In this document: one piece after another, positions 36,067-44,440 of the stretch
Layout of the letters: every line of letters begins with the position of its first letter
How positions within the stretch are numbered: position 1 is the first letter of the stretch
Source: Thermus altitudinis
GTDB taxonomy: Bacteria; Deinococcota; Deinococci; Deinococcales; Thermaceae
NCBI RefSeq assembly: GCF_022760835.1
Contig: NZ_JAKTNQ010000008.1
Location: 1-64,000 of the forward strand
Direction of reading: 5' to 3'
Length of the DNA stretch: 64,000 nucleotides
Program-made: the position numbers and the translations under genes
Notes under the pieces: generated by a model
What the model was told of the DNA's origin: nothing
Database searches by the model: none
Seen by the model: only the letters and a program-made list of their open reading frames with translations

Positions 36067-36533
36067 TATCGGGGCCAGAACTTCAGGGCCTCGCCGCCCA
36101 CCCGGGCCCCGGGGGTGAGGCCCCTTTTGTGGAACCAGCCTTGGTTCACCTCGAGGGCCCCTTGGTAGACCACCCCAGGGTAGTACACGGGGCAGGGATC
36201 CTTGGGGCAGGGTTCCATGTCCAGGATGCGCAAGATGACCCCCTGCCGGTCGAAGAAGGCGATGGAAAGGGGAATGAGGGTGTTTTTCATCCAGAAGCCC
36301 CCGGCCGTGGGGGTGGGGAAGAGGAAAACCATACCCTCGTCCTCCCCCAGGCCTTTGCGGAACATGAGGCCCTGGGCCTGGCGCTCCGGGGTGTCGGCCA
36401 CCTCCACCTTGAGGACGTGGCGCCTTCCCCCTTGCTCCACGTAAAGGGTGCTCTTGGGAAAGGATAGGCCCTGGGCCAGGGCCACCAGCCCCAGGACCCA
36501 GGGGGCCAGCCACCGGGCGGGAAGGATGCGCAT
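36066..36533 (-). CDS. DUF192 family protein, exported
   Basis: 155 aa with signal peptide (MRILPARWLAPWVLGLVALAQ). DUF192 core is canonical: VADTPERQAQGLMFRKGL, GMVFLFPTPTAGGFWMKNTL, PLSIAFFDRQGVI, MEPCPKDPCP and GALEVNQGWF. Proteins of this family are small beta-barrels of unknown function found in the envelope. The stop/start junction TAGTG couples it to the second DUF192 gene. Lies 33 bp after tmk on the same strand. Confidence 0.85.
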   Translation of the reverse strand: MRILPARWLAPWVLGLVALAQGLSFPKSTLYVEQGGRRHVLKVEVADTPERQAQGLMFRKGLGEDEGMVFLFPTPTAGGFWMKNTLIPLSIAFFDRQGVILRILDMEPCPKDPCPVYYPGVVYQGALEVNQGWFHKRGLTPGARVGGEALKFWPR

Positions 36534-36566
36534 AGGATCATTATGGCAGATGGAGATGCCCTTCCC

Positions 36567-37891
<1,325 letters not shown>

Positions 37892-37921
37892 GGCGCCCAG
37901 CTTACCGGAAAGGCGGGCCTG

Positions 37922-37950
37922 GGGACAGGCGAATGACCGGTCAGTATTAT
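37922..37950 (+). promoter_or_regulatory. Promoter with internal palindrome for the S9 peptidase gene
   Basis: GGGACA (37922-37927), 17-bp spacer, TATTAT (37945-37950), then GGGGGT and the ATG at 37957, implying a leaderless mRNA. The spacer contains the perfect palindrome TGACCGGTCA (37934-37943), placed where a repressor would block polymerase. Confidence 0.5.
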
Positions 37951-37956
37951 GGGGGT

Positions 37957-39768
37957 ATGGGACCGGAAATCCTCCTTAAGCTCCGTTTCCTGTCGGACCT
38001 TACCCCTGGCCCTGAGGGCTTTCCCCTTTTCCTCCTTACCGACGTCCAGGAGGGGGACCCTCCCCGCTACCGTTCGCGGCTGGCCCTTTTTGACGGGGCC
38101 TTGCGCTTTCTCACCCAGGAGGAGGCCAAAAAGCCCCGCTATGCCCATCCTTACGTCTACTTCCTGCGCAAGGTGGGGGAGGTCCAGGAGCTTTTCCGCC
38201 TGGACCTAAGGGGTGGGGAGGCGGAGAGGCTTACGGAAACCCCGGGGGTCTTGGACTACGCCCTGGGTCCTGAAGGGGAGGTGTTTTTCCTGGCTCTGAA
38301 GGAGGCTCCCAAGCCGGGAAGCCCCCGCATGTACGAGGGATGGCCCTTCAAGTTTGATGGCCGGGGCCTCCTGCCCGAGGGGAATGTGGCCCTTTATGCC
38401 CTCGAGGGGGGTCAGAAGCAGCTTCTATTGGACCGCTTTCCCGCTCCCAAGGAAATGGTGCCCTCCCCCGAGGGACTTTACCTGGTGATGGCCGAGGATG
38501 TGCAGGCCCAGGCGGAGTGGCGGGACACCCTATACCGCCTTAGGGATGGGTCGCTGGAGAAGGTTTACGGGGGCTTTGGCCCCATCTTCGCCCTGGAGTG
38601 GAGCCCGGAAGGGCTCTTCTTCCTAGGGCACGCCTTTGAGCGGGGTGGGGGTACGGAGGCCCGGCTTTACCACCTACGTGGGGGCCAAGCCCGGGTCCTT
38701 CTTGAGGGGAGCCTACACAACTCCCTCAACTCGGATCTCCGCTTTGGCGCCCACCCCCAAGGACCTAAGTGGGGTGGGGACGGGGTTTATGTCGTGCGCA
38801 CCGAGGAGGGGATGGCCCGGCTTTACCGGGTCGGGCTAGAGGGAAAGGCTGAGGTGGTGGCCGCGGAAGGTAGCGTTCTTTCCTTCGCCATAACCGAGCG
38901 GGGCCTCTTTTTCCTTACCGAGGACTTCACCCGTCCGGCCCGCCTCGAGGGGCCCCTGGGCCTCTTTGACCCCAACGAGGGCGTTATCTCCCCTTTGGCC
39001 GAGCCCGTGTACACCCAGTGGCCAAGCCCCGAGGGGCACCGGGTTCCGGGCTGGGTGTTGCTTCCGCAAGGGGAGGGCCCCCATCCGCTGATCCTCTACA
39101 TCCACGGGGGGCCCCACACCGCCTTTGGCCGGGCCCCCATGCTGGAGTTCCAGCTTTTTCGCCAGGCAGGGTATGCCGTGGCTTTTTGTAATCCTCGAGG
39201 GTCCACGGGCTACGGCCAGGACTTCGCCCTCCTGGAAGGGATGTGGGGGGAACGGGACGAGCGGGACCTCCTGGGCTTTTTGGATCACGTTCTGACCCAT
39301 TTTCCCTTGGACCCAGCCCGGGTGGGGGTGGCGGGGGGTAGCTACGGGGGGTATATGGTGAACTGGCTCACCGCCCGCCATCCGGAGCGCTTCCGAGCGG
39401 CGGTCACCGACCGCAGCATCTGCAACTGGTTCAGCTTCTTTGGGGCCAGCGACATCGGCCCCCGCTTCACCTTCATGGAACTTTTCGCCAAGCCCTGGGA
39501 GAGGCCCGAGGTGCTGTGGGAAAAAAGCCCCCTGCGCCACGTCCACCAGGTGAGGACGCCCACCCTGGTGGTCCACTCCGAGCAGGACCACCGCTGCCCC
39601 ATAGACCAGGGGGAAACCTGGTACACCGCCCTCCTCCACCTGGGAGTAAAGACCCGGTTCTTCCGCGTGCCCGAGGAGGGGCACGAACTTTCCCGCTCCG
39701 GCAGGCCAGACCGCCGCATGGCCCGGCTCGAGGCCTACCTGGACTGGTGGCGGGAAAACCTCCAATAA
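37957..39768 (+). CDS. S9 family serine peptidase (acylaminoacyl peptidase-like)
   Basis: 603 aa from the ATG at 37957, chosen from the leaderless promoter layout (the frame opens 8 codons earlier). Beta-propeller N-terminal domain about 1-350, then alpha/beta hydrolase: oxyanion HGGPHTAFG near 370, nucleophile GGSYGGYMVNW near 455, acid Asp near DHRCPIDQGE, catalytic His in EEGHELSRSG near 575. No signal peptide, so a cytosolic oligopeptidase or acyl-aminoacyl peptidase. Divergent from the Nif3 operon and convergent with DUF3467, separated by a strong hairpin. Confidence 0.92.
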   Translation: MGPEILLKLRFLSDLTPGPEGFPLFLLTDVQEGDPPRYRSRLALFDGALRFLTQEEAKKPRYAHPYVYFLRKVGEVQELFRLDLRGGEAERLTETPGVLDYALGPEGEVFFLALKEAPKPGSPRMYEGWPFKFDGRGLLPEGNVALYALEGGQKQLLLDRFPAPKEMVPSPEGLYLVMAEDVQAQAEWRDTLYRLRDGSLEKVYGGFGPIFALEWSPEGLFFLGHAFERGGGTEARLYHLRGGQARVLLEGSLHNSLNSDLRFGAHPQGPKWGGDGVYVVRTEEGMARLYRVGLEGKAEVVAAEGSVLSFAITERGLFFLTEDFTRPARLEGPLGLFDPNEGVISPLAEPVYTQWPSPEGHRVPGWVLLPQGEGPHPLILYIHGGPHTAFGRAPMLEFQLFRQAGYAVAFCNPRGSTGYGQDFALLEGMWGERDERDLLGFLDHVLTHFPLDPARVGVAGGSYGGYMVNWLTARHPERFRAAVTDRSICNWFSFFGASDIGPRFTFMELFAKPWERPEVLWEKSPLRHVHQVRTPTLVVHSEQDHRCPIDQGETWYTALLHLGVKTRFFRVPEEGHELSRSGRPDRRMARLEAYLDWWRENLQ

Positions 39769-39804
39769 GGATCCCCACCTGGGCGGAAACCCGGGTGGGG
39801 GTCC
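39769..39804. terminator. Strong hairpin between convergent S9 peptidase and DUF3467 genes
   Basis: Arms 39769-39783 and 39790-39804 pair over 15 bp (all Watson-Crick or G-T; GGATCCCCACCTGGG against CCCGGGTGGGGGTCC) around a CGGAAA loop. It begins at the base after the peptidase TAA. Minus-strand tail TTATTGG gives some T-richness for the roadblock operon. Likely bidirectional transcription stop. Confidence 0.72.
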
Positions 39805-39818
39805 CGTGGCCCTGATCC

Positions 39819-40085
39819 CTAGGCCTGGCTTTCCGCCACCGGCTCAGGGATGGGGCCGAAGGTTTCCTCGTACCGGGCCACGTTTTCCGCCAGGCTCCGG
39901 AGCAGGGCCTTGGCGTGCTGCGGGCTGGTGATCACCCGGCTCACCACTATGGCCCCCCCCTGGGGTTGCAGCAGGGCGAAGTCCAGGATGAACTCGTTCT
40001 TGGTGTGGGCGATGAGGGCCAGGTTGGTGTACCGGCCCAGGGCGATGTCCTTGTCGATTTGGATATCCAGCTTTAGCTCGCTCAT
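39819..40085 (-). CDS. DUF3467 family protein
   Basis: 88 aa. Matches the small DUF3467 family: LDIQIDKDIALGRYTNLALIAHTKNEF, then FALLQPQGGAIVVSRVITSPQHAKALLRSLAENV. Family members are of unknown function. The ATG overlaps the stop of the upstream roadblock protein (ATGA), so it is part of that operon. Confidence 0.85.
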   Translation of the reverse strand: MSELKLDIQIDKDIALGRYTNLALIAHTKNEFILDFALLQPQGGAIVVSRVITSPQHAKALLRSLAENVARYEETFGPIPEPVAESQA

Positions 40086-40432
40086 CTAAGCGCCTCCTCT
40101 AGCTTGGGCACGGCCCTTTTCAAGGCCAGACGTACCCGTCCCAGGCTGCGCACGCTGTCCAGGAGAAGGAGCAGGTGGTAGCCGGGAAGGGGCACCAAAA
40201 GCAGGGCCCCCTCAGGGTACTCTACCATGACCTCCTCCACCCCCTCCTGGCCCAGGGTCTGGGCCAAGGCCTTGGCGGTGCCCAACGCCGTGGCGGCCCG
40301 GGCGGAAAGGAGGCTGGCTTCGGGGGCCTCCATCTCCCTGGCCTCTTCCACCACGAACCCATCCTCGCTGAGGAGGGCCGCCACCCGCACCCCTTTGATG
40401 GCCTGGAGTTCCTGTAGGACTTCCTCCACCAT
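40082..40432 (-). CDS. Roadblock/LC7 domain protein (third in operon)
   Basis: 116 aa, the clearest of the three: IKGVRVAALLSEDGFVVEEAR, LSARAATALGTAKALAQTLGQ, VEEVMVEYPEGALLLVPLPGYHLLLLL. This is the MglB-type fold that acts as GTPase-activating protein for MglA in polarity and motility. TATAAGGAGG before the ATG serves as both a ribosome-binding site and possibly a -10. No MglA-like GTPase gene is in the window. Confidence 0.85.
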   Translation of the reverse strand: MVEEVLQELQAIKGVRVAALLSEDGFVVEEAREMEAPEASLLSARAATALGTAKALAQTLGQEGVEEVMVEYPEGALLLVPLPGYHLLLLLDSVRSLGRVRLALKRAVPKLEEALR

Positions 40433-40448
40433 GCCTCCTTATACCAGC

Positions 40449-40778
40449 TCAGAGGTTTTGCACCCTAAGGGCGATGCGGGAAAGCTCCTGGCCGATGGCC
40501 TTGCGGTCCATGCCCCGCTCCACCACCGCCCCCAGGACGTACTCCCCTACCCGTAGGGCCAGGATCTCGTGGGTGTCCGTGGCCAGGGTGAACCGGCGCA
40601 CCTCTCCGGAGAGGGCCTCCGCCAAGGGGGTCATGTGGCGCACCAGGGAGGCCAGCTCCGCCGCCAGGACCTCGGCCGGGGGGTGGCCCCGGCCTAGGGC
40701 CTCTATGACCAGGCCGTCCAAGCCCGTAAGCACCGCCCGCTTGACGCCAAAGGGCGCCAGGCTTTCTAGGTAAGCCAT
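40449..40778 (-). CDS. Roadblock/LC7-like protein (second in operon)
   Basis: 109 aa. FGVKRAVLTGLDGLVIEALG, LAAELASLVRHMTPLAEALSGEV, THEILALRVGEYVLGAVVERG: same strand/helix order as the roadblock fold. Overlaps the upstream gene by 13 bp. Likely a heterodimer partner of one of the other two proteins. Confidence 0.75.
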   Translation of the reverse strand: MAYLESLAPFGVKRAVLTGLDGLVIEALGRGHPPAEVLAAELASLVRHMTPLAEALSGEVRRFTLATDTHEILALRVGEYVLGAVVERGMDRKAIGQELSRIALRVQNL

Positions 40779-41176
40779 CCCGCCACCTCCGCCAGTTTTT
40801 CCGCGGTTTTGGCCGTTTGCAAGCGCGCCTGGCCCAGGTTGGCCTCCGGCTTCATCAGGAGAAGGAGAAAGAGTTCCTCGTGGCCTTGCCCTTGAGGAAA
40901 GGCACCTTGAGGTCTGGGGCTGGCTTTGCGCACCATCTGGGCGTAGCCTACCACGGGGTGGCCCCCCACCAGGAGCTCCTGCACCCGAGGGGTGCCCAAA
41001 CTTCCGGCGTAAGCGGCCTTGGCCTGGCGCAGGAGGGCGGCATGTTCGGCCACGGCCGCCTCCAGGTCCACCCGCTTACGCCGCACCCCCTCCACCAGAA
41101 GGCCATCCAGGGTGCCGATGGCCGCGGCAAAAGCCCCTTCTACTTGGTCCAAGAGATGGTGCAAAACCTCCTCCAT
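40766..41176 (-). CDS. Roadblock/LC7-like protein (first in operon)
   Basis: 136 aa. LDQVEGAFAAAIGTLDGLLVEGV, VDLEAAVAEHAALLRQA and the C-terminal FLLLLMKPEANLGQARLQ recall the roadblock fold with an inserted loop (ASPRPQGAFPQGQGH). The first of three consecutive members. The ATG is 6 nt from TATAAG, a leaderless start, so the operon begins here. Confidence 0.68.
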   Translation of the reverse strand: MEEVLHHLLDQVEGAFAAAIGTLDGLLVEGVRRKRVDLEAAVAEHAALLRQAKAAYAGSLGTPRVQELLVGGHPVVGYAQMVRKASPRPQGAFPQGQGHEELFLLLLMKPEANLGQARLQTAKTAEKLAEVAGWLT

Positions 41177-41182
41177 ACTGCC

Positions 41183-41188
41183 CTTATA
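41183..41188 (-). promoter_or_regulatory. -10 element of the roadblock operon
   Basis: TATAAG on the minus strand followed by GGCAGT and the ATG at 41176. No ribosome-binding site. The -35 region is not well conserved. Confidence 0.5.
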
Positions 41189-41242
41189 CCGTTTTTACCA
41201 TCCCCTTCTTCACGTTCCTCCGAAAAGAGGCCAAAGATGAGC

Positions 41243-41268
41243 CCCACCCCCGTGCAAACCAGGGTGGG
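41243..41268 (-). terminator. Hairpin after recR
   Basis: CCCACCC (41243-41249) and GGGTGGG (41262-41268) with a 12-nt loop, starting 7 bp past the recR stop. There is no T-run, so it may be a weak or factor-dependent terminator between recR and the roadblock operon. Confidence 0.4.
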
Positions 41269-41274
41269 ATGCTC

Positions 41275-41859
41275 CTACAGGGCCTTCCTCCCCTCCAGGG
41301 CCCGGCCCAAGGTTACCTCGTCCACGTACTCCAGGCTTCCCCCCACGGGAAGGCCGTAGGCCAGGCGGCTGGCCTTGACCCCCCGGCGCTTGAGCTCCTC
41401 CGCCAGGTACAGGGCCGTGGCCTCCCCCTCCACGGTCATGGAGGTGGCCAGGACCACTTCCTCCACCCCTGGGAGCCTGGGCCAGAGGCTTTCCAGGTTG
41501 AGCTCCCTTGGCCCCACCCCTTCTAGGGGGTTCAGGGCCCCGCCCAGCACGTGGTAAAGCCCGTGGAACTCGCCGCTCCTTTCCAGGGCATAGAGGTCGG
41601 AAACCGTTTCCACCACGGCGATCACCGAGCGGTCCCGGGTTTCGTCCTGGCAGATGGGGCAAAGTTCCCCTTCCGCCAGGTTGCCGCAGATCCGGCAGAC
41701 GCCCAAGGCCTCGAGCCCGGCCAAGGCCCTTTCCAGTTCCGCAGCCTCCTCTCGGTGGAAGGCCAGATGGAGGGAAAGCTTCTGGGCGGTTTTGGGGCCG
41801 ATTCCCGGCAGGCGGGAGAGGGCGCGGGTGAGCTTGAGGAGGCTTTCCGGGTACCGCAT
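41275..41859 (-). CDS. recR: Recombination protein RecR
   Basis: 194 aa. Works with RecF/RecO to load RecA at gaps. Order: helix-hairpin-helix LPGIGPKTAQKLSLHL near 17-32, four-cysteine zinc finger CRICGNLAEGELCPIC, Toprim domain VIAVVETVSDLYALE onward with DGEGEAT-like METVEGEAT region. Full length. Follows ybaB by 1 bp, the common ybaB-recR pair. Confidence 0.95.
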   Translation of the reverse strand: MRYPESLLKLTRALSRLPGIGPKTAQKLSLHLAFHREEAAELERALAGLEALGVCRICGNLAEGELCPICQDETRDRSVIAVVETVSDLYALERSGEFHGLYHVLGGALNPLEGVGPRELNLESLWPRLPGVEEVVLATSMTVEGEATALYLAEELKRRGVKASRLAYGLPVGGSLEYVDEVTLGRALEGRKAL

Positions 41860-41860
41860 C

Positions 41861-42178
41861 CTAGAAAAGCTTGCCCAGCACCTGGCCCACGCCCCCCAGC
41901 TCCCGGGCCATCTCCTTTTCCGAAAGCTCGTGGGCCTTCTTCTGGGCGTCCTGGATGGCCACCAGCAGGAGGTCCTCCAGGCCCTCGAGGTCCTCCTGGA
42001 AGGCGGTGAGCACCTCGGGCTTCAGGCGGACGGCCAGGATCTTGCCGTGGCCGTTGGCCTCCACTTCCACCAGGCCCTGGGCCGTGCCCACCACGGTCAT
42101 GGTCTCTAGCCTCTCTTGCACCTCAGCGGCCTTTTTCTGGGCCTTTTGCGCTTCCTTCAAGAGCTTCTGCAGGTTCAT
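41861..42178 (-). CDS. YbaB/EbfC family nucleoid-associated protein
   Basis: 105 aa from the ATG at 42178 ([24 protein letters not shown]); the frame extends to 42283 but the added residues overlap hemB and lack the family pattern. Dimeric DNA-binding protein, typically next to rec[25 protein letters not shown] is diagnostic. GGGAGGAGGG precedes the ATG, and a TATACT lies about 15 nt upstream. Divergent from hemB. Confidence 0.92.
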   Translation of the reverse strand: MNLQKLLKEAQKAQKKAAEVQERLETMTVVGTAQGLVEVEANGHGKILAVRLKPEVLTAFQEDLEGLEDLLLVAIQDAQKKAHELSEKEMARELGGVGQVLGKLF

Positions 42179-42193
42179 GCTCCCTCCTCCCTG

Positions 42194-42201
42194 AGTATAG
42201 T
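42194..42201. promoter_or_regulatory. Overlapping -10 elements of ybaB-recR and hemB
   Basis: Plus strand TATAGT (42196-42201), 7 nt before the hemB ATG at 42209. Minus strand TATACT (AGTATA at 42194-42199), 15 nt before the ybaB ATG. The two hexamers share four bases, so the operons cannot be initiated at the same moment. Confidence 0.5.
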
Positions 42202-42208
42202 GGAAGGC

Positions 42209-43189
42209 ATGGAGCGCCCAAGAAGGCTGCGTTCGCCCCTTCTCCGGCCCCTGGTGGCCGAGGTGGAGCTTAGCCCCAGGCACCTGATCCTACCGGTCTT
42301 TGTGAAGGAGGAGGGGGAGCCGGAGGAGGTTTCCTCCATGCCCGGGGTCTTCCGCCATCCCCTGGCCCACCTTCCCCGCCTGGGGGAGGAGGTGCTGAAG
42401 GCGGGCCTGGGTGGGATCATCCTCTTCGGCGTATTACCCGAGGAGGAAAAGGATGCCTTGGGGCACGGGGCGTATGCGGAAGAAGGGATCGTCCAGCGGG
42501 CCATCCGCCTTTTGAAGCGGGAGTTTCCGGAGCTTTTGGTCATGGCCGACACCTGCCTTTGTGAGTACACGGACCACGGCCACTGCGGGGTGGTGCGGGA
42601 AGGCCCCTTGGGATTCCACGTGGATAACGACGCCACCCTCCAGCTTTTGGCCAAAACGGCCCTTTCCCAGGCCCAGGCGGGGGCGGATGTGGTGGCCCCC
42701 AGCGCCATGATGGATGGGCAGGTTAGGGCCATCCGGGAGGCCTTGGACCGGGGGGGGTTCGTCCACGTGCCCATCCTCTCCTATGCGGTGAAGTATGCCT
42801 CCGCCTTCTATGGGCCTTTCCGGGAGGCGGCAGGGAGCGCCCCCCAGTTTGGCGACCGGGCTGGGTACCAGATGGACCCCAGGGCGGGCCTCTGGGATGC
42901 CTTGCGGGAGGCGGGGCTGGATGACCTCGAGGGGGCCGACATGCTCATGGTCAAGCCCGCCCTGCCCTACCTGGACGTGCTCTTGGCCCTTAAGGGGCGG
43001 TTTTCCAAGCCCCTTTTCGCCTACCAGGTGTCCGGGGAGTACGCCATGCTGAAGGCGGCAAGCCTCAAGGGCTGGCTGGACGAGAGGCGGGCGGTTCTGG
43101 AAAGCCTTTACGCCTTAAGGCGGGCTGGGGCCCAGGGGATCCTCACCTACTACGCCCTGGAGGCGGCCCGCTGGCTGAGGGAAGCCTAG
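42209..43189 (+). CDS. hemB: Delta-aminolevulinic acid dehydratase (porphobilinogen synthase)
   Basis: 326 aa from the ATG at 42209 ([15 protein letters not shown]). Joins two ALA into porphobilinogen. Metal-site cysteines in [14 protein letters not shown] near 122-135 indicate a zinc-type enzyme; Schiff-base lysines lie in [16 protein letters not shown] near 195 and [10 protein letters not shown] near 248. Full length. The other heme genes of the window (hemD, hemA) are about 30 kb away, so the pathway is scattered. Confidence 0.96.
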   Translation: MERPRRLRSPLLRPLVAEVELSPRHLILPVFVKEEGEPEEVSSMPGVFRHPLAHLPRLGEEVLKAGLGGIILFGVLPEEEKDALGHGAYAEEGIVQRAIRLLKREFPELLVMADTCLCEYTDHGHCGVVREGPLGFHVDNDATLQLLAKTALSQAQAGADVVAPSAMMDGQVRAIREALDRGGFVHVPILSYAVKYASAFYGPFREAAGSAPQFGDRAGYQMDPRAGLWDALREAGLDDLEGADMLMVKPALPYLDVLLALKGRFSKPLFAYQVSGEYAMLKAASLKGWLDERRAVLESLYALRRAGAQGILTYYALEAARWLREA

Positions 43190-43198
43190 CTAGGCTTC
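43181..43198. terminator. 18-bp palindrome containing both convergent stop codons
   Basis: GAAGCCTAG followed directly by CTAGGCTTC. The left half ends in the hemB TAG; the right half starts with the complement of the MFS gene's TAG, so the genes abut with no spacer. It folds as a 7-bp stem with an AGCT loop and can stop transcription in either direction; TTGGG follows on the plus side. Confidence 0.55.
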
Positions 43199-44395
43199 TT
43201 GGGTGGGAGGGGTTTCCTTGGGGGCGGGGATGCCCCCGGTAAGGAGGGTGTAGGCCGCCGCCAGGCTCACCAGGCTCCCCGCCAAGAGGAACACCGTGGG
43301 GGCTCCTATGGGGCCTTCCAAGGCCCCGCCCCACATGGTCCCGAGAAGCACGGCAGCGTTCATCACCGCACCGAAGGCGGCGAAGATCCGCCCCCGCATC
43401 TCCTGGGGGGTGTTGAGCTGGAGGATGGAGCGGGCGGGGACGATGAAGGCCATGTTGAGGAAGCCGGTGATGAAGAAGGCCAGGAGCACCCAGGCGAAGA
43501 GGGGAAAGGCGCCGATGGAGGCTTCAAAGATGCCGTAGAGGAGAAGCCCCAGGAGGAAAAGCCTTTCCCGGGGGGTGTGCCTAAGGAGATAGGGGATGGC
43601 GAGGCCTCCCAGGATGGCCCCTAAGGCCATGGCGGCCTCCATAAAGCCAAACCCCGCCGAGCCCACCCCAAGCCACTTGATGGCCAGCACCACCCCCAAG
43701 GCGGTTTCCACAGAACCGAAAGCGGCGGCCACGAACAGGGTGCCCACCGCCCGGCGGAGGGCGGGGTGGCCCACCAGGTGGCCGATTCCCTCCTTCACCC
43801 GGGCGAAAAAGGCGGCTTTGGGAAGCCTTTGGGGCCTCAGGGAAGGGAGGCCCATCAGGATGAGCCCTGAGGCCAGGTAGGTGGCCGCATCCAGATAGAA
43901 GGCAAAGGCCGGGCCCACGGCGGCCACCAAGACCCCGGCGGCCCCCACGAAGAGCACCTCGGAAAGGCGGTCCGCCAGGAGGACCAGGCTGTTGGCCTCG
44001 TCCACCTCCTCCTTGGGTACCAGGTCGGGGACCACGGCGTTTTGGATGGGGTCGTGCAGGTCCCGCAGGAGCTCAATCAGGAAGACGAGAAGGAGCAGGA
44101 TGGGGAGGCTCTTGGCCCCAAGAAGGGGGATGAGGGCCACAAGCGGCGCCCTAAGGAGATCGGACCAGACGAGGAGGCGCTTGCGGTCCTGGGTATCGGC
44201 CCAGGCGGAGAGGAGGGGGGAGAAGACCACCGTACCCAGAAGTTGGACCCCCAGGGTGAGGGAAACCCAAAGGGCGTTTTCCGTGAGCAGGTAGACCAGG
44301 ACCAGAAGGGCTACCCGGTGTACCTTACTGCCCGCCTGGGAAACCAGGTAGGAGAGGATCAGGCGGGCGAAGGCCTTGTGTCGCAAAGTTTTCAT
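43190..44395 (-). CDS. Major facilitator superfamily transporter
   Basis: 401 aa, about 11-12 hydrophobic helices. MFS-like pattern with WADTQDRKRLLVWSDLLRAPLVA after helix 2, a DGLG-type loop degenerate, and DHRxx (HTPRERLFLLGLL) mid-protein. Resembles the enterobactin-exporter/YfmO-like group with QNAVVPDLVPKEEVDEANSLV near 125. Substrate unknown; likely drug or small-molecule efflux. Has its own promoter inside the end of the upstream gene. Confidence 0.86.
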   Translation of the reverse strand: MKTLRHKAFARLILSYLVSQAGSKVHRVALLVLVYLLTENALWVSLTLGVQLLGTVVFSPLLSAWADTQDRKRLLVWSDLLRAPLVALIPLLGAKSLPILLLLVFLIELLRDLHDPIQNAVVPDLVPKEEVDEANSLVLLADRLSEVLFVGAAGVLVAAVGPAFAFYLDAATYLASGLILMGLPSLRPQRLPKAAFFARVKEGIGHLVGHPALRRAVGTLFVAAAFGSVETALGVVLAIKWLGVGSAGFGFMEAAMALGAILGGLAIPYLLRHTPRERLFLLGLLLYGIFEASIGAFPLFAWVLLAFFITGFLNMAFIVPARSILQLNTPQEMRGRIFAAFGAVMNAAVLLGTMWGGALEGPIGAPTVFLLAGSLVSLAAAYTLLTGGIPAPKETPPTQEA

Positions 44396-44413
44396 AAAAC
44401 CCCCTTGCCCGGG

Positions 44414-44440
44414 AGTATATCAAGAAATCCCTTATGTCAA
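44414..44440 (-). promoter_or_regulatory. Promoter of the MFS gene
   Basis: Minus strand TTGACA (TGTCAA at 44435-44440), 15-bp spacer, TATACT (AGTATA at 44414-44419); with a 17-bp spacer the -10 would be TACTCC. The -35 overlaps the stop codon of the 581-aa gene. Leader of about 11 nt carries AAGGGGG before the ATG. Confidence 0.6.
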
